DNA of 64,000 bases from NCBI GenBank assembly GCA_009739215.1, contig VSJF01000003.1, positions 2,542,001-2,606,000 on the forward strand, written 5' to 3'. The notes beneath the pieces are model-generated. The model did not search any database. It was not told the DNA's origin and saw only the letters and a list, made by a program, of their open reading frames with translations. The number at the start of each line of letters is the position of its first letter. The stretch's first letter is position 1. The translations under genes were made by a program, and so were the position numbers. This document shows positions 43,494 through 55,253 of this stretch, piece after piece. Source of the DNA: Floccularia luteovirens. Taxonomy: Eukaryota > Basidiomycota > Agaricomycetes > Agaricales > Squamanitaceae.

Positions 43494-46221
43494 GTGTTTC
43501 TACCAACAGAATTTCAATCTTCAATTCATCATTACATTCTCATCCACTGCAGAGGTCGTGTCCCATTTTCCGAAGCTGATGATAAAAACCTGGCGCAATA
43601 TATTGCGAACTATCACCCAGACATTAGTGGACGGTCAGGCAACAGGATTTACGAAGATTTAGTGGAAAAAGTATGTCTACACAAGATTAGGTTCTTGCTT
43701 CTGATCTCGTCTGTGCAGAAAGGAAGAGAGTGGAAATGGACTAGGCAACATCCTTGGAGGTCATGGCGAGAACGTTATATCAAACATAAAGAAACATTCG
43801 ATCCAAAGATTATGCAAATATTGAAGGAGAATACGGAATCCGCCGCAACTGTCAGTCAGAAGGAACCAGAGAAGCAGGATGTGACTGGGATGAAACGCAA
43901 ACATAGTAGGCCCTCAGGGGGCACACCTGCACCCAAAAAGCGACTCAAAATAAACCCCGGAGGCGATAAAACGACGACACCCAAAAAGCCCCAAAAAGAA
44001 GAAAGTGAAGAAGGCGAACCTCCGGAGCAGCAAGAGAATCCTATTAGAGACGATGACCAGAGGGGAGAACGAGAAGAAAATGAGAACGAGAACGAGAAAA
44101 GTCGAGAAAGACAAGCAATTCATGCTGCGAAGGATGATGGGGCAATAGATCAGAGGGCTGATCAAGGATTAAATGCAGAGCACGCAATGTCTAAGGATAT
44201 AGGAAATGAAGGGGAAGGTGATGCTCCCATCGATTCAGACGACTATGATGGCGAAGTGTTCAGCGATACAGAAGAAGAAGAACCAGAAACCATACAGACA
44301 GTGGAGATTGACGAGCTCGATCCAGACACACCAAAGGGTCAAACCAATATTGAACTGTGAATATTTTCTTGATCATTATGTGATTTCTTGTTTAACTTTT
44401 GACTTTCAAAGACCTCAGGATGAAATTAATGCTGAACTAAGAGGGTCGGTGGAAATGTCTTCACAAATCCGTCCCGATGTTTCCCCACGAGCCCTTCCAG
44501 GAATTGTTTCTAGTGGTGAGGGGTCTAGATCACACATGGTTGAGCAGCGTCACGACAAAACTACCGCGTTACCTGAATTTAACGAGACAGGAAGGTCGGG
44601 CACGGCCAGAAAGTCTGGAGTTGCCAAATCACGACGTCCGGCTCTGTCGCAAGAAGATGACCCATTTAGGTCTTCTCCCACTCCCACTCCGACACCTGAA
44701 AACATATTCCCATTGGTGAGCAAGCGGCGACTACCAGTGCTTGTTGATGGACCATTCGGAACCACATTCGCAGGCAGAGGGATAAATAGCAGGGTTAATG
44801 ATGATTCTGACGACTCTACCGACAAGCAATGGCCGCCCAACAGAAGAAGGAAGGACCTAAGGGAGGAGAAACAAACTCCAATTATATGCAGAAAGGGTAA
44901 AGGACGAGAAGAACCGTGTCAAGAAGCTCCCACCACACAGAATTACAAGACGACCAATGCTGCGAAACCTGATGGACCTCCATTGGCTAACAGTAAAGCG
45001 CTACAAAAAACAACTACACCTCGTCAAGCCAATGCGGTTGCATCTTCATCACGAATGCTTGTCGACACCCCCGAGTCACGTCCTCCTACACCTGGACCAC
45101 CATCTTCCACTTCCGATCCTAATGAGTCGGTTCATAAAACAGCCGATTCGCATATTCGACCTCACGTTACGAATGGTAAAAGCCGAGATGGTGTGCATCC
45201 GGAACAACCGAATATTTTTGGGAAACCTTCCAAAAAACTTAGCTCATCTGTTATTATCCAACCTGACGTTCCTTCCATCCACTCCAGAAATAATAATATC
45301 CTACAAAATGGCATTGAGAATAGCTCTGGTAAACCTGTAATGCAGCGCATTGACCTGCGGCAGGAAATGATGTCCAGTCGAAAGGCGCGCCTTTCCAGGG
45401 CTTCACGTTCTTCTTCATCGATCCCTAGAAGGTTATCTCTGTCACTGCCTGTGGAAGAACAGGAAATGTTACTAGGACAAGCGATCAGGTCTATATCAGA
45501 AAATATGGGGTTTACTGAACCCGTCGTCTGGAACGTCTTCAGGGAATTGAAATCCATTACGGTAACAGAAGACAGTGTACGACGTATGAGAGACAAGGCT
45601 AACGAAGAAATACAACGTATTATCGCTCAGGCTAGGGAAGCAGAAGGTTCTCAAACGGAGACACCTGATACGGACAACGAAGTACCGCATACAAATGGAG
45701 CGCCTCCATCCAAAAATCCCCAAAAATCGAAAAGAAACAGCTTCCACATCCGTTCTATTCCTCCATTTGATGATAAACAAGTCATGGCATATACCCCTCC
45801 TTCGAAATCTCGAGCTGGTCAGTATTCTCGCTTGAAGTATCAAGGAAAAGAATCCGAGGCGAGAGAAAGAGAGCATAGGCGGTCAAGTGGTGCACGCTTT
45901 GTTCCTCTGCCAGAGAGTGTACCCGACTCAAGTCCAACCTATGACGCACACGTCAGAAAAGCGAAGGAACAAATTATGGTCGGTGAGGCGGTTGTCGAGA
46001 CCAAAGAAGTTGAACCTCTGGTGACGGCGGGACCAAACCCTACCTTTGAATGGCGAAAAGAGCACGACGAACTCCTGGCTAATGCTAGGGCTGAAAATGC
46101 AGAAGCTTTGCATGACTTGGAACGGGCTGTGGATAGAGACTTTTTGGTTCGTTGGATGGCTTCACATCATGGCAATATAGCCAAGAGTGCCGTATCGACT
46201 GCAATCGACAATACAGTTTAA
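43494..46221 (+). CDS. Rap1-like Myb-domain telomere protein
   Basis: Nuclear protein with a Rap1-type Myb domain: GRVPFSEADDKNLAQYIANY, SGRSGNRIYEDLVEK, then after an intron (about 43669-43717) KGREWKWTRQHPWRSWRERY and IKHKETFDPKIM. Acidic and Lys-rich low-complexity regions with basic nuclear-localisation runs (PKKRLK) follow. A second intron (44357-44411) joins IEL to PQDEINAEL. The long C-terminal part (to TAA 46219) is mostly disordered, with helices ISENMGFTEPVVWNVFREL and a final DRDFLVRWMASHHGNIAKSA. The position given starts at a GTG; the real start lies upstream and was not resolved (in-frame TQWQGVFLPTEF begins near 43479). About 940 residues. Confidence 0.75.
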
Positions 46222-46764
46222 AAATTTTCTTCAGTATCATACTACCTTCAATGTCTTTGACCATATTCTCATAAAATTGGTGCCAGGAGAATTTTTACGG
46301 AGAATTTCCGTCAGCTTGACTTCGCATCACTGTTATTCTGATATGTAATGCCGCCAACTATTTCGATTAAGTGTTCAACAAAGCGCTAAAATCTACTCCT
46401 TTACTGGTTTATTACGAAAAATACTACAATAAACCATGATCCAATCATTAGATTCCCATTTATACTATGATTCATCTGGGCGTGCTGCTAAAAATTTTGG
46501 AAATCTGCAGCTTCTAATGTGATGATACAAGTGGTAAGCACCTTAAACATATTTTATTCGTATCGTGGAGTAATAAGATATCTGTTAAGCTACAATCTCG
46601 CTTTAGCGTTAGCTCGTTGACTTCCGCAATGTCATACCTCCTGTCTCGATTACTAACACCGTATTTGCAGTGTTATACTGTAGCCAACATGCCCTTCTAC
46701 CGAGGATGAGCCATGGTCTTTCAAGTTACTGCTGATAATCAATGCTCCTTAGTTAAATCATTGG
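46222..46764. other. Intergenic, Rap1 3' flank
   Basis: About 540 bases with no gene, ending at the first GNAT relic. Sequence from about 46600 on resembles 50880-51000, marking the left edge of the duplicated block. Confidence 0.45.
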
Positions 46765-47531
46765 TCAGGGCCACCAATATACCTCCGGATAAACCAAAAG
46801 GAAGTAACACTTATCCTTTCTACTCGTTTCGACCCACCTACACATTTCTGCTACACCGCGCCTGCGACACAGCCATTCGACGTAGTTTTGTGGTGGATGT
46901 ATTCTCATTGTAATCTTCGAATTTACGATTATCAGAACTTAAGATGAGCCTGACAGCGAAAAAAAAAAAATCACACTTAAACCAGCGGTGCCGAGAATTT
47001 CACTTTTCTCGGTGTTATTTCTTGATATGGTCTCGACAACGCAAAATCCACTTGGTCCCCGGGTCACTAACTCTGTGTCTTCATCAGAGGAGATCCGATA
47101 GTCTGCAGACGGTTCCAATTGGTAATATTGTGAAATATCCTTCAGGTCATCCTCGAACCATCCATTAACGATTCGCTGAAAACCTTTCTCAACCATCCAT
47201 CCGAACGTGCAGAATACGAATGCAGACGACATGGACAATACCGCCCCAAGCCATAGATAATTGCGCATATATAGGAGGAATCTTGTAACGAAGAGTGCAT
47301 AAAGGATGTACGCAAACGGTTGTGTATAGAAGTATTGGCGAATTGAAGCCCGAATCGGTTTGGCTATCAAGAAAAGGCATCACTTTCTCTACTTCTTGGA
47401 GGTAAATACTATATATCACGCAAGTCCATCCACTCCCTGAATAGTGCATGGACTTGGGCTAAATCACTTGGTTGAAAAAGACGAACGCGATATTTCGAAT
47501 TGGTCAGATTTTGAAATGCATGGTTCGACAT
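46765..47531 (-). pseudogene. Membrane GNAT acetyltransferase G1, internal deletion in the catalytic fold
   Basis: Exon 1 (ATG 47531, MSNHAFQNLTNSKYRVRLFQ) and the membrane exon (YILYALFVTRFLLYMRNYLW, DDLKDISQYYQLEP, DEDTELVTRGPSGFCVVETI) are well kept. In the last exon the acetyl-CoA binding region is cut: RRRGVAEM joins directly to WVETSRKDKCY, so about 110 bases seen in G2 (51050-51190) are missing. The product could not form a GNAT fold. Confidence 0.75.
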
Positions 47532-47639
47532 GATGGCGGTGAAAAGACCTGCTTATACTTAGGTGATCTTATATATGTTTGTAGGTTTGTCATATCGCTT
47601 AGCTCAAATAATCTTGATGCTTGTCTAATAATAAGACTT

Positions 47640-48825
47640 GGGGGTATGGGCCATTGCTCTGCATGGCATATCCGAGTCCATTATTGCAACATTACAATTA
47701 TCTACTAAACTCATAGCATGGTACATAGGTCATAGAATTTTTAGTCACACACTTAGCAAAACATACAGTTGTTTTTTTAATCTTGAAAATAAGCATCTTT
47801 GACTGCCTCATTTGGATATTCATATCATAGTTAGATTGCATAATACTTAAGATGTAGATCAGCTAGTTAAAAGACTGCAATGCACATAATGCCTCATTCA
47901 AATCATGTTATTTGTATTCTAAGATAAAGGAAGAATGACAACAACAACAAGGGAATAATATGTATGTGAACAAAGCTTTAAAATTGAGTTTTTTCTGCAT
48001 GAAAACATATCAGCAGTGCCATAATGACTTACCAATTCAACCAAGTCATAGTCAGGATGAAATGCGAATCGATCCAAGCATAGAAACACATCAGAATTGT
48101 CAAAAGCAACTTAAATCTGCTAAAAGACAGTCAAAATTGCGAAGACATGAAGGAAAATATACCATTTCTCACCCAAAACTTGTCCGAATATTTTCGCATC
48201 AGATTCTACACCTTTCAATCAACTAGAAGCGTCTCAGATCCCAATGTGCACAGCAGGGATCACAGAGGAAACAAAGAAAACATGAAATCCGAAGGTTAAA
48301 ATGCATTTTCCCACGGTCGCAATACTCACCACGCTCACTACGATAACGCGAAATCGAATCAAGCACAGCTTTTCTGATCGCATCAAAACGCGCGTCAAAG
48401 TATTTTTAAGCAGTGTACAATTCAAATTTTGCAATGTAAACACTCTACAGACTGCATTTCTTGACGCTACCTTTCGCAAATTTGCATATAAATTCTCCTC
48501 AACATCCTCTTTCGATCTATACCAAATGCGAGTATTTATATCCACTTGTTCTCTTTAAAATCGGCATTCATTCAATGAAATGTTCCCTAATTAATCACCT
48601 ACATTACTTTACATACACCAGTACTATCATATGTTACAATGTACCTACCTCTCTAATATGCACATATGTCTGAGGGCACACACTTCTTCAGCAGAACCCT
48701 TTTTCCCACATCAAGCTTGAGACGAACATAAACTGTGTATGACAATTATCACGTGCAGGGTTCCCACGTCAAGCTTGGAACGAACAAAAAATCCCGGTTA
48801 TAAGACCGACTCCTTACGGACTCGG
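47640..48825. other. 1.2-kb AT-rich insertion specific to unit 1
   Basis: At the matching place in unit 2 (about 51940-51955) the two flanks (TGTCTAATAATAAGA and AAGGTCxGCxTGTTTCTATA) are joined directly. The insert has no long open frame, no clear terminal repeats and no target duplication that I can see. It could be an inserted element or sequence lost from unit 2. Confidence 0.55.
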
Positions 48826-49136
48826 AATCAAGCCAAGGTCAGCGTGTTTCTATATATACTCATAAGAATGGAAAAGGTATGAGGTATGGAATATAGGATG
48901 AGACCAAAATTCCTGCCTATGAACTTGGTAGCTCAATGTTCTTACAAGGTATAAGAGGATATGGGTTTTCAGAGTATGGGATAAAACAGAGTCGACTGCA
49001 TTTTACCCGGACGAACTGCAGACAATCTATAATACAGAAAGGAGTGAAAGTCATTGCTTTTGCTCATCCCTCCAGCTGGATCTGCGCTGAGATACAAGTT
49101 AAGTACAGTCTAAATAAAACAACCAGTCTACGTCTA

Positions 49137-50102
49137 TCAATTCTTTTCCAGATGAAGTACAAATTGCACTGATATGACCTTGAATGTACCAAAGAAAACC
49201 GAGTAAATTGTCTTTTTCCCTATTTCTACCCATCCAAATATTTCATACATACGTATTGCTCCGGGTTGGTGAGTAATTGCGTCCAGGTATACAGTACGCA
49301 AGTTATGGCTTTTTGCATGTGCAAGGAGGGTAGTGACTAATAGTTTGCCAATTCCATATCGGCGATAGCGACGTGCCACAGCCATTCTTCGCAGACAGGT
49401 TGTAGTTATGCCATCTGCTGCTGTTTGACAATCTTCAGAACAGAAATCATCAAATTAATATTTCTCAGATAACTAAACACTTAGAGTGAAAGCGTACCTA
49501 GACCGACTGTACCTATAAGTTCACTTGTCGTCGTAGTGTCATTTGGTATAGTCTCAACTACCCAGAATGCACTTGGTCCTGATGTCCCCATGTCTGCATT
49601 GTCCTCATCCGAACCCTGTTGGCGAGGGAGCGGCTTCAGGTTGTAATATGTCTCAATATCTTTGAGATCTTCATCTAGGGAGGCATAACAATAATCCCAA
49701 AATAATTGCGAGATCTGCCACATTGCAATGCAGTACAGTAACATCGTTATGACAGAGATTGCTGCGCCAATTTGTAGGTGATTCTTTATACATAGTAAAA
49801 TGCCTCCGATGATCAGAGTATAGCTGGTATATGTAAGAGGTTTAGTGTCTTCAAGAGCATTAACCCGAGGTGATCCGGCTGCCCGTAGCAAAATACAAGG
49901 TCAGTAGATTTATCTATTTGAGAGTTTCAGCTAGAGACAACTTACGTCCTCTCATATGAGCATCTTCAAACAGTGCCCTTATTCCTGCAAGATCGTCTCG
50001 TCGGAATAGACGTATACGAAATTTTACATTTTTAAGGGTAAGTTCCTGTGGTTCGGAGAACCGGATCTGTGGATGGTAGTGAGGTTGTTTTACCGTTGAC
50101 AT
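49137..50102 (-). CDS. Membrane-anchored GNAT N-acetyltransferase G3 (intact)
   Basis: GNAT enzymes transfer acetyl from acetyl-CoA to an amine; the substrate is unknown. Exons 50102-49946, 49878-49498 and 49432-49137 sum to 834 bases, giving 277 residues in one frame. N-terminal part: FRIRLFRRDDLAGIRALFED. A hydrophobic hairpin follows (YTSYTLIIGGILLCIKN and IGAAISVITMLLYCIAMW), inserted inside the GNAT fold as in NAT8-type enzymes. Then come SAFWVVETIPND and GLDCQTAADGITTTCLRRM. The acetyl-CoA motif AVARRYRRYGIGKLLVTTLL carries the R/Q-x-x-G-x-G/A loop (RRYGIG). The C-terminal part has PGAIRMYEIFGWVEIG. One of only two intact members in this seven-copy array. Confidence 0.85.
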
Positions 50103-50424
50103 TTACTTGGTTGTTGTAACTTAGGTACAACAAGGTTGTACGCAAGCCCATTATAAAGGACAATGTTATCCTAGTTTGATGTGTCTCCCCCCGGCTGACT
50201 CATGTGCATAAGATATCAGGTGACTGTAATGCTAAGGAGATGATCATAATTCCCCGTACCTTTAGGCGCTGTACTGCTGCGCCGCACTCCGTGTTACAGA
50301 GACGACTCTCACAGTTCTACAATCTTACATCCCATGTCATAACGTTAACGGTAGCGGGAAATGCCGTACAGAAAGGACGGTCTTATCGACTTATTTGTCA
50401 AAGCGTTTACGTTTAGTAGTTGAC

Positions 50425-50880
50425 TTAACCGGAGAGTTCGGATGTATATAAGTCTGAATGAAGGACGAATTGGACTTGTGTAATACTGAATAGGCCAAAG
50501 TACATTGAGTAAATTGTCCTCCTTTCCGTTTCTACCATCCAAATTTCTCATACATCTCTACTGCACCTGGCTGGTGCACGATCTTTTCCACCCCCACAGT
50601 AGATAGGCGCTGACTTTTTGAATAAGCGATCAAAGTGTTGATCAATGTATGAATTCAACTATCCATACGGCCGTCGTGCCGTGGAGAAATTTTTCTTGCC
50701 AATCAGAAGATCGATTGCGTGAATATTGATTTCAGTGTATAGCATGGTCCGAGTCGTGATGAGGTTCCGTTATCATTGTCCATTGGTAAACCTTTTGTAA
50801 CGCAGGCAGCGTGTACACACAAAATCTGTAGGAAAAGTAACTTGTTTTTCCGCTGCGGGCTATAAGACTATCCTCCTGTT
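50425..50880 (-). pseudogene. GNAT relic G7, middle deleted
   Basis: 50430-50655 matches the 3' part of G5 (53445-53670). At about 50660 it jumps to sequence matching the G5 first exon and promoter (54335-54525, shared ATTGATTTCxGTGTATAGCAT and GTACACACAAAATCTGTAG). The membrane exon and the acetyl-CoA motif are gone, a deletion of roughly 700 bases relative to G5. Confidence 0.8.
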
Positions 50881-51007
50881 TCGATTGCTAACACCGTATT
50901 CGCAGCATTATGGCGTAGTCAACATGCCCTTCTGCCAAGCGTAATCCGAAAACATAGCCATGGTCTTCCAATTTCCTGTTGATGGTCAATCTTGGTTAAA
51001 TTATTGG

Positions 51008-51842
51008 CTAGGGCCACCGATACACCTCCGAATAAACCAATGACTTTTCGTCTCTACTTGTTTTGATCCACCCATATTTTTCATACATCTGCACTGCAAC
51101 AGCATGGTATGGAAGAATCGACGACAAAGTTATAATCGGGATGCGCTGTTTTCTGGCACGCCCAACAGCGACTTTAGTCATCATTTCTGCTACACCGCGC
51201 CTGCGATGACGCTGCGACACAGCCATTCGACGTAGTTCGGCGGTGGATATATTCCCATTTTAATCTTCGAATTTATGATCATCAGAACTTGACATGAACT
51301 TGACAGCAAAACAGCACACCTAAACCAAATGTACCGACAATTTCACTTTTCTCTGTGGTATTTTTTGATAGTCTCGACAACCCAAAATCCACTTGGTCCC
51401 GGGTCACTAACTCTGTGTCTTCATCAGAAGAGACCTGACGCTCTACAGGCGGTTCCAATTCGTAATACCCTTCGGGTCATCCCCAAACCATCCATCGGAA
51501 CATGCAGAATATGAAAGCAGACGAAATGGACAATGCTACCCCGAGCGATGGGTGATTGCGCGTGTACAGCAGGATTCCTGTAGCCAAGAGTGCATAAATG
51601 ATGTACGCAAATGGTTGTGTATGGAAGTATTGGCGAGTGACTGTAAAGCCCGAATCGATTTGGCTACCAAACAGGGGTATCACTGTCTCCACTTCTCGGA
51701 GGTAATCCAGGCCTATTTATTACGCACGTCCATCCATATATACCTCCCTGAACAGTGCATGGACTTGGGCTAGATCACTTGGTTGAAAAAGATGAGCGCG
51801 ATATTTCGAATTGGTCAGATTTTGAAATGCATAGTTTGACAT
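51008..51842 (-). pseudogene. Membrane GNAT acetyltransferase G2, stop and frameshift in the middle exon
   Basis: Exon 1 starts MSNYAFQNLTNSKYRAHLFQ (ATG 51842). The membrane exon reads YIIYALLATGILLYTRNHPS and FIFCMFRWMVWG, then hits TGA. Relative to G1 a stretch encoding the FQRIVNGWFEDDLKDIS region is missing here. A one-base loss in CCCGGG (about 51400) shifts the frame again before GPSGF. The last exon (51226-51008) is intact: SQRHRRRGVAEMMTKVAVG and VQMYEKYGWIKTSRDE. So this copy keeps what G1 lost and lost what G1 keeps. Confidence 0.78.
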
Positions 51843-52270
51843 GATGGTGGTGAAAAGACCTGCTTGTAGGTAATTTTATATATGTTTGTATGTTTGTCAT
51901 ATCGCATTAGCTCAAATAAACTTGATGCTTGTCTAATAATAAGATCAAGTTAAGGTCGGCATGTTTCTATATATAAATTTGTAAGAATGGAAAAGGTATA
52001 AGTATGTATGAGATCGAAATCCCTTACTATGAACTTGGTAGCTCAATGTTCCTACGGGATGTAAGAGGATATGGGTTTCAAAGTATGGGATGAAACAGGA
52101 CTCAGGAGTCGATTCAAGTTGGATTTCATTGGATTTCACCCAGACGAACTGAAGACAATCCATAATACAGAAAGGAGTGAAAGGGGTTGCTTTTGCTCAT
52201 CTTTCAAGCTGCATCTACGCTGAGATACAGGTTAAATTACAGTCTAAGTAAAACAACAACGCTACATGTA

Positions 52271-53247
52271 TCAATTCTTTTCCAGATGAAGTACAAACTG
52301 CACCAATATAACCTTGAACACTCCAAAGAAAACCGAGCGAATTGTTTTTCTCCCTCTTTCTACCCATCCAAACCTTTCATACATACGTATTGCTCCAGGT
52401 TGGTGAGTAACTGTGTCCAGGTATACAGTACGCAAGTTATGAGTTTTTGCGTATGCAAGGAGGGTAGTGACCAACAGTTTGCCAATTCCATATCGGCGAT
52501 AGCGACGTGCCACAGCCATTCTTCGCAGATATCCTGTAGTTGTGCCATCTGCTGCTGTTTGACAATCTTCAGAACGGAGATCATTGCAAATTAAAATTTT
52601 TTCAGATAATCAGATATTTAGGGTGAAGCGTACCTAGACCGACTATACCTACAAGTTCACTTCTCGTCGTAATGTCATTTGGTACAGTCTCAACTACCCA
52701 GAATGCACTTGGTCCTGTAGTTGTTAGGTCTACATTGTCCTCATCCAAACCCTGTTGGCGAGGGAGCGGCTTCAGGTTGTAATATGTCTCAATATCTTTG
52801 AGGTCTTCATCTAGGGAGGCATAACAATAATTCCAAAACGATTGCGAGATCTGCCACATTGCAATGCAGTACAGTAACATCGTTATGACAGAGATTGCTG
52901 CGCCAATTTGTAGGTGATTCTTTATGCATAGTAAAATGCCTCCGATGGTCAGAGTATAGCTGGTATATGTAAGGGTTTTGGTGTCTTCAAGAGCATTAAC
53001 CCGAGATGATCCGGCTGCCAGTAGCAAAATAAAGGGTCAGTAAATTTATCCTATCTGAGGGCTTCAACTGGAGGCAACTCACGTCCTCTCATATGAACAT
53101 TTTCAAACAGTAGCCCTTATTCCTGCAAGATCACCTCGTCGGAATAGACGTATACGAAATTTTACATCTTTAAGGGTAAATTCCTGATGGTTCGGAGGAC
53201 CGAATCTGTGGATATCCTAGGTGGTGAAGTTCTTTTAGCGTTGACAT
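52271..53247 (-). pseudogene. Membrane GNAT acetyltransferase G4, first exon frameshifted twice
   Basis: The membrane and catalytic exons are open and about as well preserved as in G3 (SYTLTIGGILLCIKNHLQIG, RRYRRYGIGKLLVTTLLAYA, RMYERFGWVERGRK). The first exon has two extra single bases relative to G3: one near 53186 (CTGATGG versus CTGTGG), leading to a TAA after about 24 codons, and one near 53112 (CAGTAGCCC versus CAGTGCCC). No in-frame upstream rescue is apparent. A short form from an internal start is possible. Confidence 0.75.
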
Positions 53248-53439
53248 TTACTTGGTCGTTGTAACTCAAGCACAAATTTTTTTTGTACGGACGGAACCCC
53301 ATTATAAAGCACATGGTACTCCGAGTTAATGTTTTCCCCTGGCTGACTCAGATAACTTATCAGGTGATGGTCATTATACGAGGATGATCATGATTTGTCA
53401 AAGCTTTTAACATTTCACGTTTAACGTTTAGCAATTGAG

Positions 53440-54448
53440 TTAACCGGAGAGTTCGGATGTATACGAGTCCGAATGAAGGACGAATTGGACTTGTGTAATA
53501 CTGAATAGGCCAAAGTACATTGAGTAAACTGTCCTCCTTTCCGTTTCCACCCATCCAAACTTCTCATACATCTCTACTGCACCAGGCTGATGCACGATTG
53601 TTTCCACCCCCACAGTAGATAGGCGCTGACTCTTTGCATAAGCGATCAAAGTGTTGATCAATAGTTTGCCAATTCCGTTTCGGCGATATGGGCGAGCAAC
53701 GGCCATTCTTCGCAGTTGTGCTCTGGGCTCGGAGTCCTTTTTGTATCCATTTCCATTAGTTGTATAATCTACAGAAACAAGAATCAATTTAGGTTAGTTT
53801 TACCTGAAAAATGAGTAATCTGTTGTAAAGTGCACCTAAACAGACCATGCCAACAATTTCAGACCCCACAGCGGCGTCATCTGGTATAGTCTCAACGATC
53901 CATACGGCGCTCGGACCTGATGTCATTAGTTCTACCTCCTTACCCAAGTTCTGATGAGTTGTGAGGGGCAATAGACAATAATGCGTTTCAATATCCCAAA
54001 GGTCGTCATCCAGGGAATGAATACAGAAATCCCAAATAAACCGGGAAATCTTCAGTCTAGCATTGTAGTACGCCATCGTCGATGCAAAAGCGATCAATAA
54101 ACCGGGTAGCAGGAGATTATTCAAGCACAGTGCTATGCCTGCACTAATCAGAGCATAGTTGGCGTATTTCAGAGCCTGAGTGTTATCAAGAGCAATCGCA
54201 ATAGATGATCCAGCTGGATATTATTAAATAAATTGCATAAAAACACACAGAAGTAACTCACGTCCTTTTGTGTGAATATCCTCAAAAAATGTCCGAACTT
54301 TTGCAAAGTCGCTTCGCCGAAAGAGGCGTATACGGAACGTCGTGCCGTTGAGAAAAACCTCTTGCCAATCAGAGGATCGAATGTGTGGGTATTGATTTCG
54401 GTGTATAGCATCGTCCGAGTCGTGCTGAGGTTCCGTTATCGTTGCCAT
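53440..54448 (-). CDS. Membrane-anchored GNAT N-acetyltransferase G5 (intact)
   Basis: Exons 54448-54262, 54213-53836 and 53768-53440 sum to 894 bases, giving 297 residues. Start MATITEPQHDSDDAIHRNQY; TTFRIRLFRRSDFAKVRTFF; hydrophobic pair ALISAGIALCLNNLLLPGLL and AFASTMAYYN; then DLWDIETHYCLLPL and SAVWIVETIPDD. The acetyl-CoA motif is RRMAVARPYRRNGIGKLLIN, followed by PGAVEMYEKFGWVETERR. All junctions keep frame. It is a diverged paralogue of G3, so two distinct subfamilies survive, one per duplicated unit. Confidence 0.85.
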
Positions 54449-54738
54449 TGGTGAACCTTTTGTAATGCAGCTGGTACACACAAAATCTGTAGAGAGCGTA
54501 ACTTGATTTTTCGCTGCGGGTTCGGGCTAGTATCCAGGCTGCTTTTTATGTGTTTTATAGACGCATGGCCTTCGCCGTCACTAAGTCAGTGTGATTAAAA
54601 AAACGCAAGTAACAAAACCTTGCACACGTCCTGTTGAAACAAATAAGATCAAATACAGTAATATCTACAGTATGAATTTAGTAAATCCTTGAGCTTAAAA
54701 TGTTCGTTCAACGTTCAGCGCCAGCCTCAGTTGAGCTA

Positions 54739-55095
54739 TTAATTCTTCACTAGATGAAGCACAGACTCTATCATTGCGACTTTGAACACGCCAAATAACA
54801 CCCAGTAAATCATCTGCCTTCCTTGTTCTACCCATCCAAACCTACTATACAACCGCATTGCTCCGGGTTGGTGTATTTCAGTTTTCAAGTATATAGCGTG
54901 CAAGTGTTGAAATTTTGGGTATGTAACGAGGGTGTTGATCAACAATTTGCTGATACCATAACGGCGATAGCAACGAACCACAGCCATTCTTCGCAGATAT
55001 GCTTGAATTATGTCATCCGCTGTTGTCTAACAATCTTCACAACAAGTGCTAGTTAGTATTTTCTGGATAACCGAACTTAGACTGAGGCATACCTA
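54739..55095 (-). pseudogene. GNAT relic G6, only the last exon left
   Basis: The 3' exon reads VVRCYRRYGISKLLINTLVT and MRLYSRFGWVEQGRQ, similar to G3. Going upstream, homology stops within a few bases after the conserved CCTAG at the end of the middle exon (about 55092-55096), where unrelated sequence leading to the hydrophobin cluster begins. The first and middle exons are absent. Confidence 0.75.
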
Positions 55096-55253
55096 GGACC
55101 CGAAAGTGGCACATTCATGAAGAACATTCACATTCACACAGATCAAAATTCGCAATTATAATCCCCAACATCTATTGTCAACGAGGGCAAGAATTATATG
55201 TAGTTCAACTGTATCTAAAAAGTTGCTATTATAGCATCCTCCGAAACAACACC

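Larger units (their letters stand above)
46600..50900. repeat. GNAT three-gene block, unit 1
   Basis: Contains, left to right on the minus strand, G1 (46765-47531), G3 (49137-50102) and G7 relic (50425-50880). It aligns with unit 2 (50900-54560) as a direct repeat: G1 with G2, G3 with G4, G7 with G5. Unit 1 carries an extra ~1.2 kb at 47640-48825. Confidence 0.8.
50900..54560. repeat. GNAT three-gene block, unit 2
   Basis: Direct repeat of unit 1: G2 (51008-51842), G4 (52271-53247) and G5 (53440-54448), all on the minus strand. Homology includes the intergenic DNA between genes, for example 51950-52200 versus 48830-49080, so the block was copied as a whole. Confidence 0.8.

Noticed and set aside
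43494..43496. Start of the Rap1-like gene at 43494
   Set aside because: It is GTG, and protein-like sequence continues upstream in frame; the true start is unresolved, so the position is only a lower bound.
44206..44400. Separate gene starting at 44206 before the long frame 44206-46221
   Set aside because: The 44357-44411 intron joins the Rap1 Myb part to this frame, and the sequence before it is read in the other frame.
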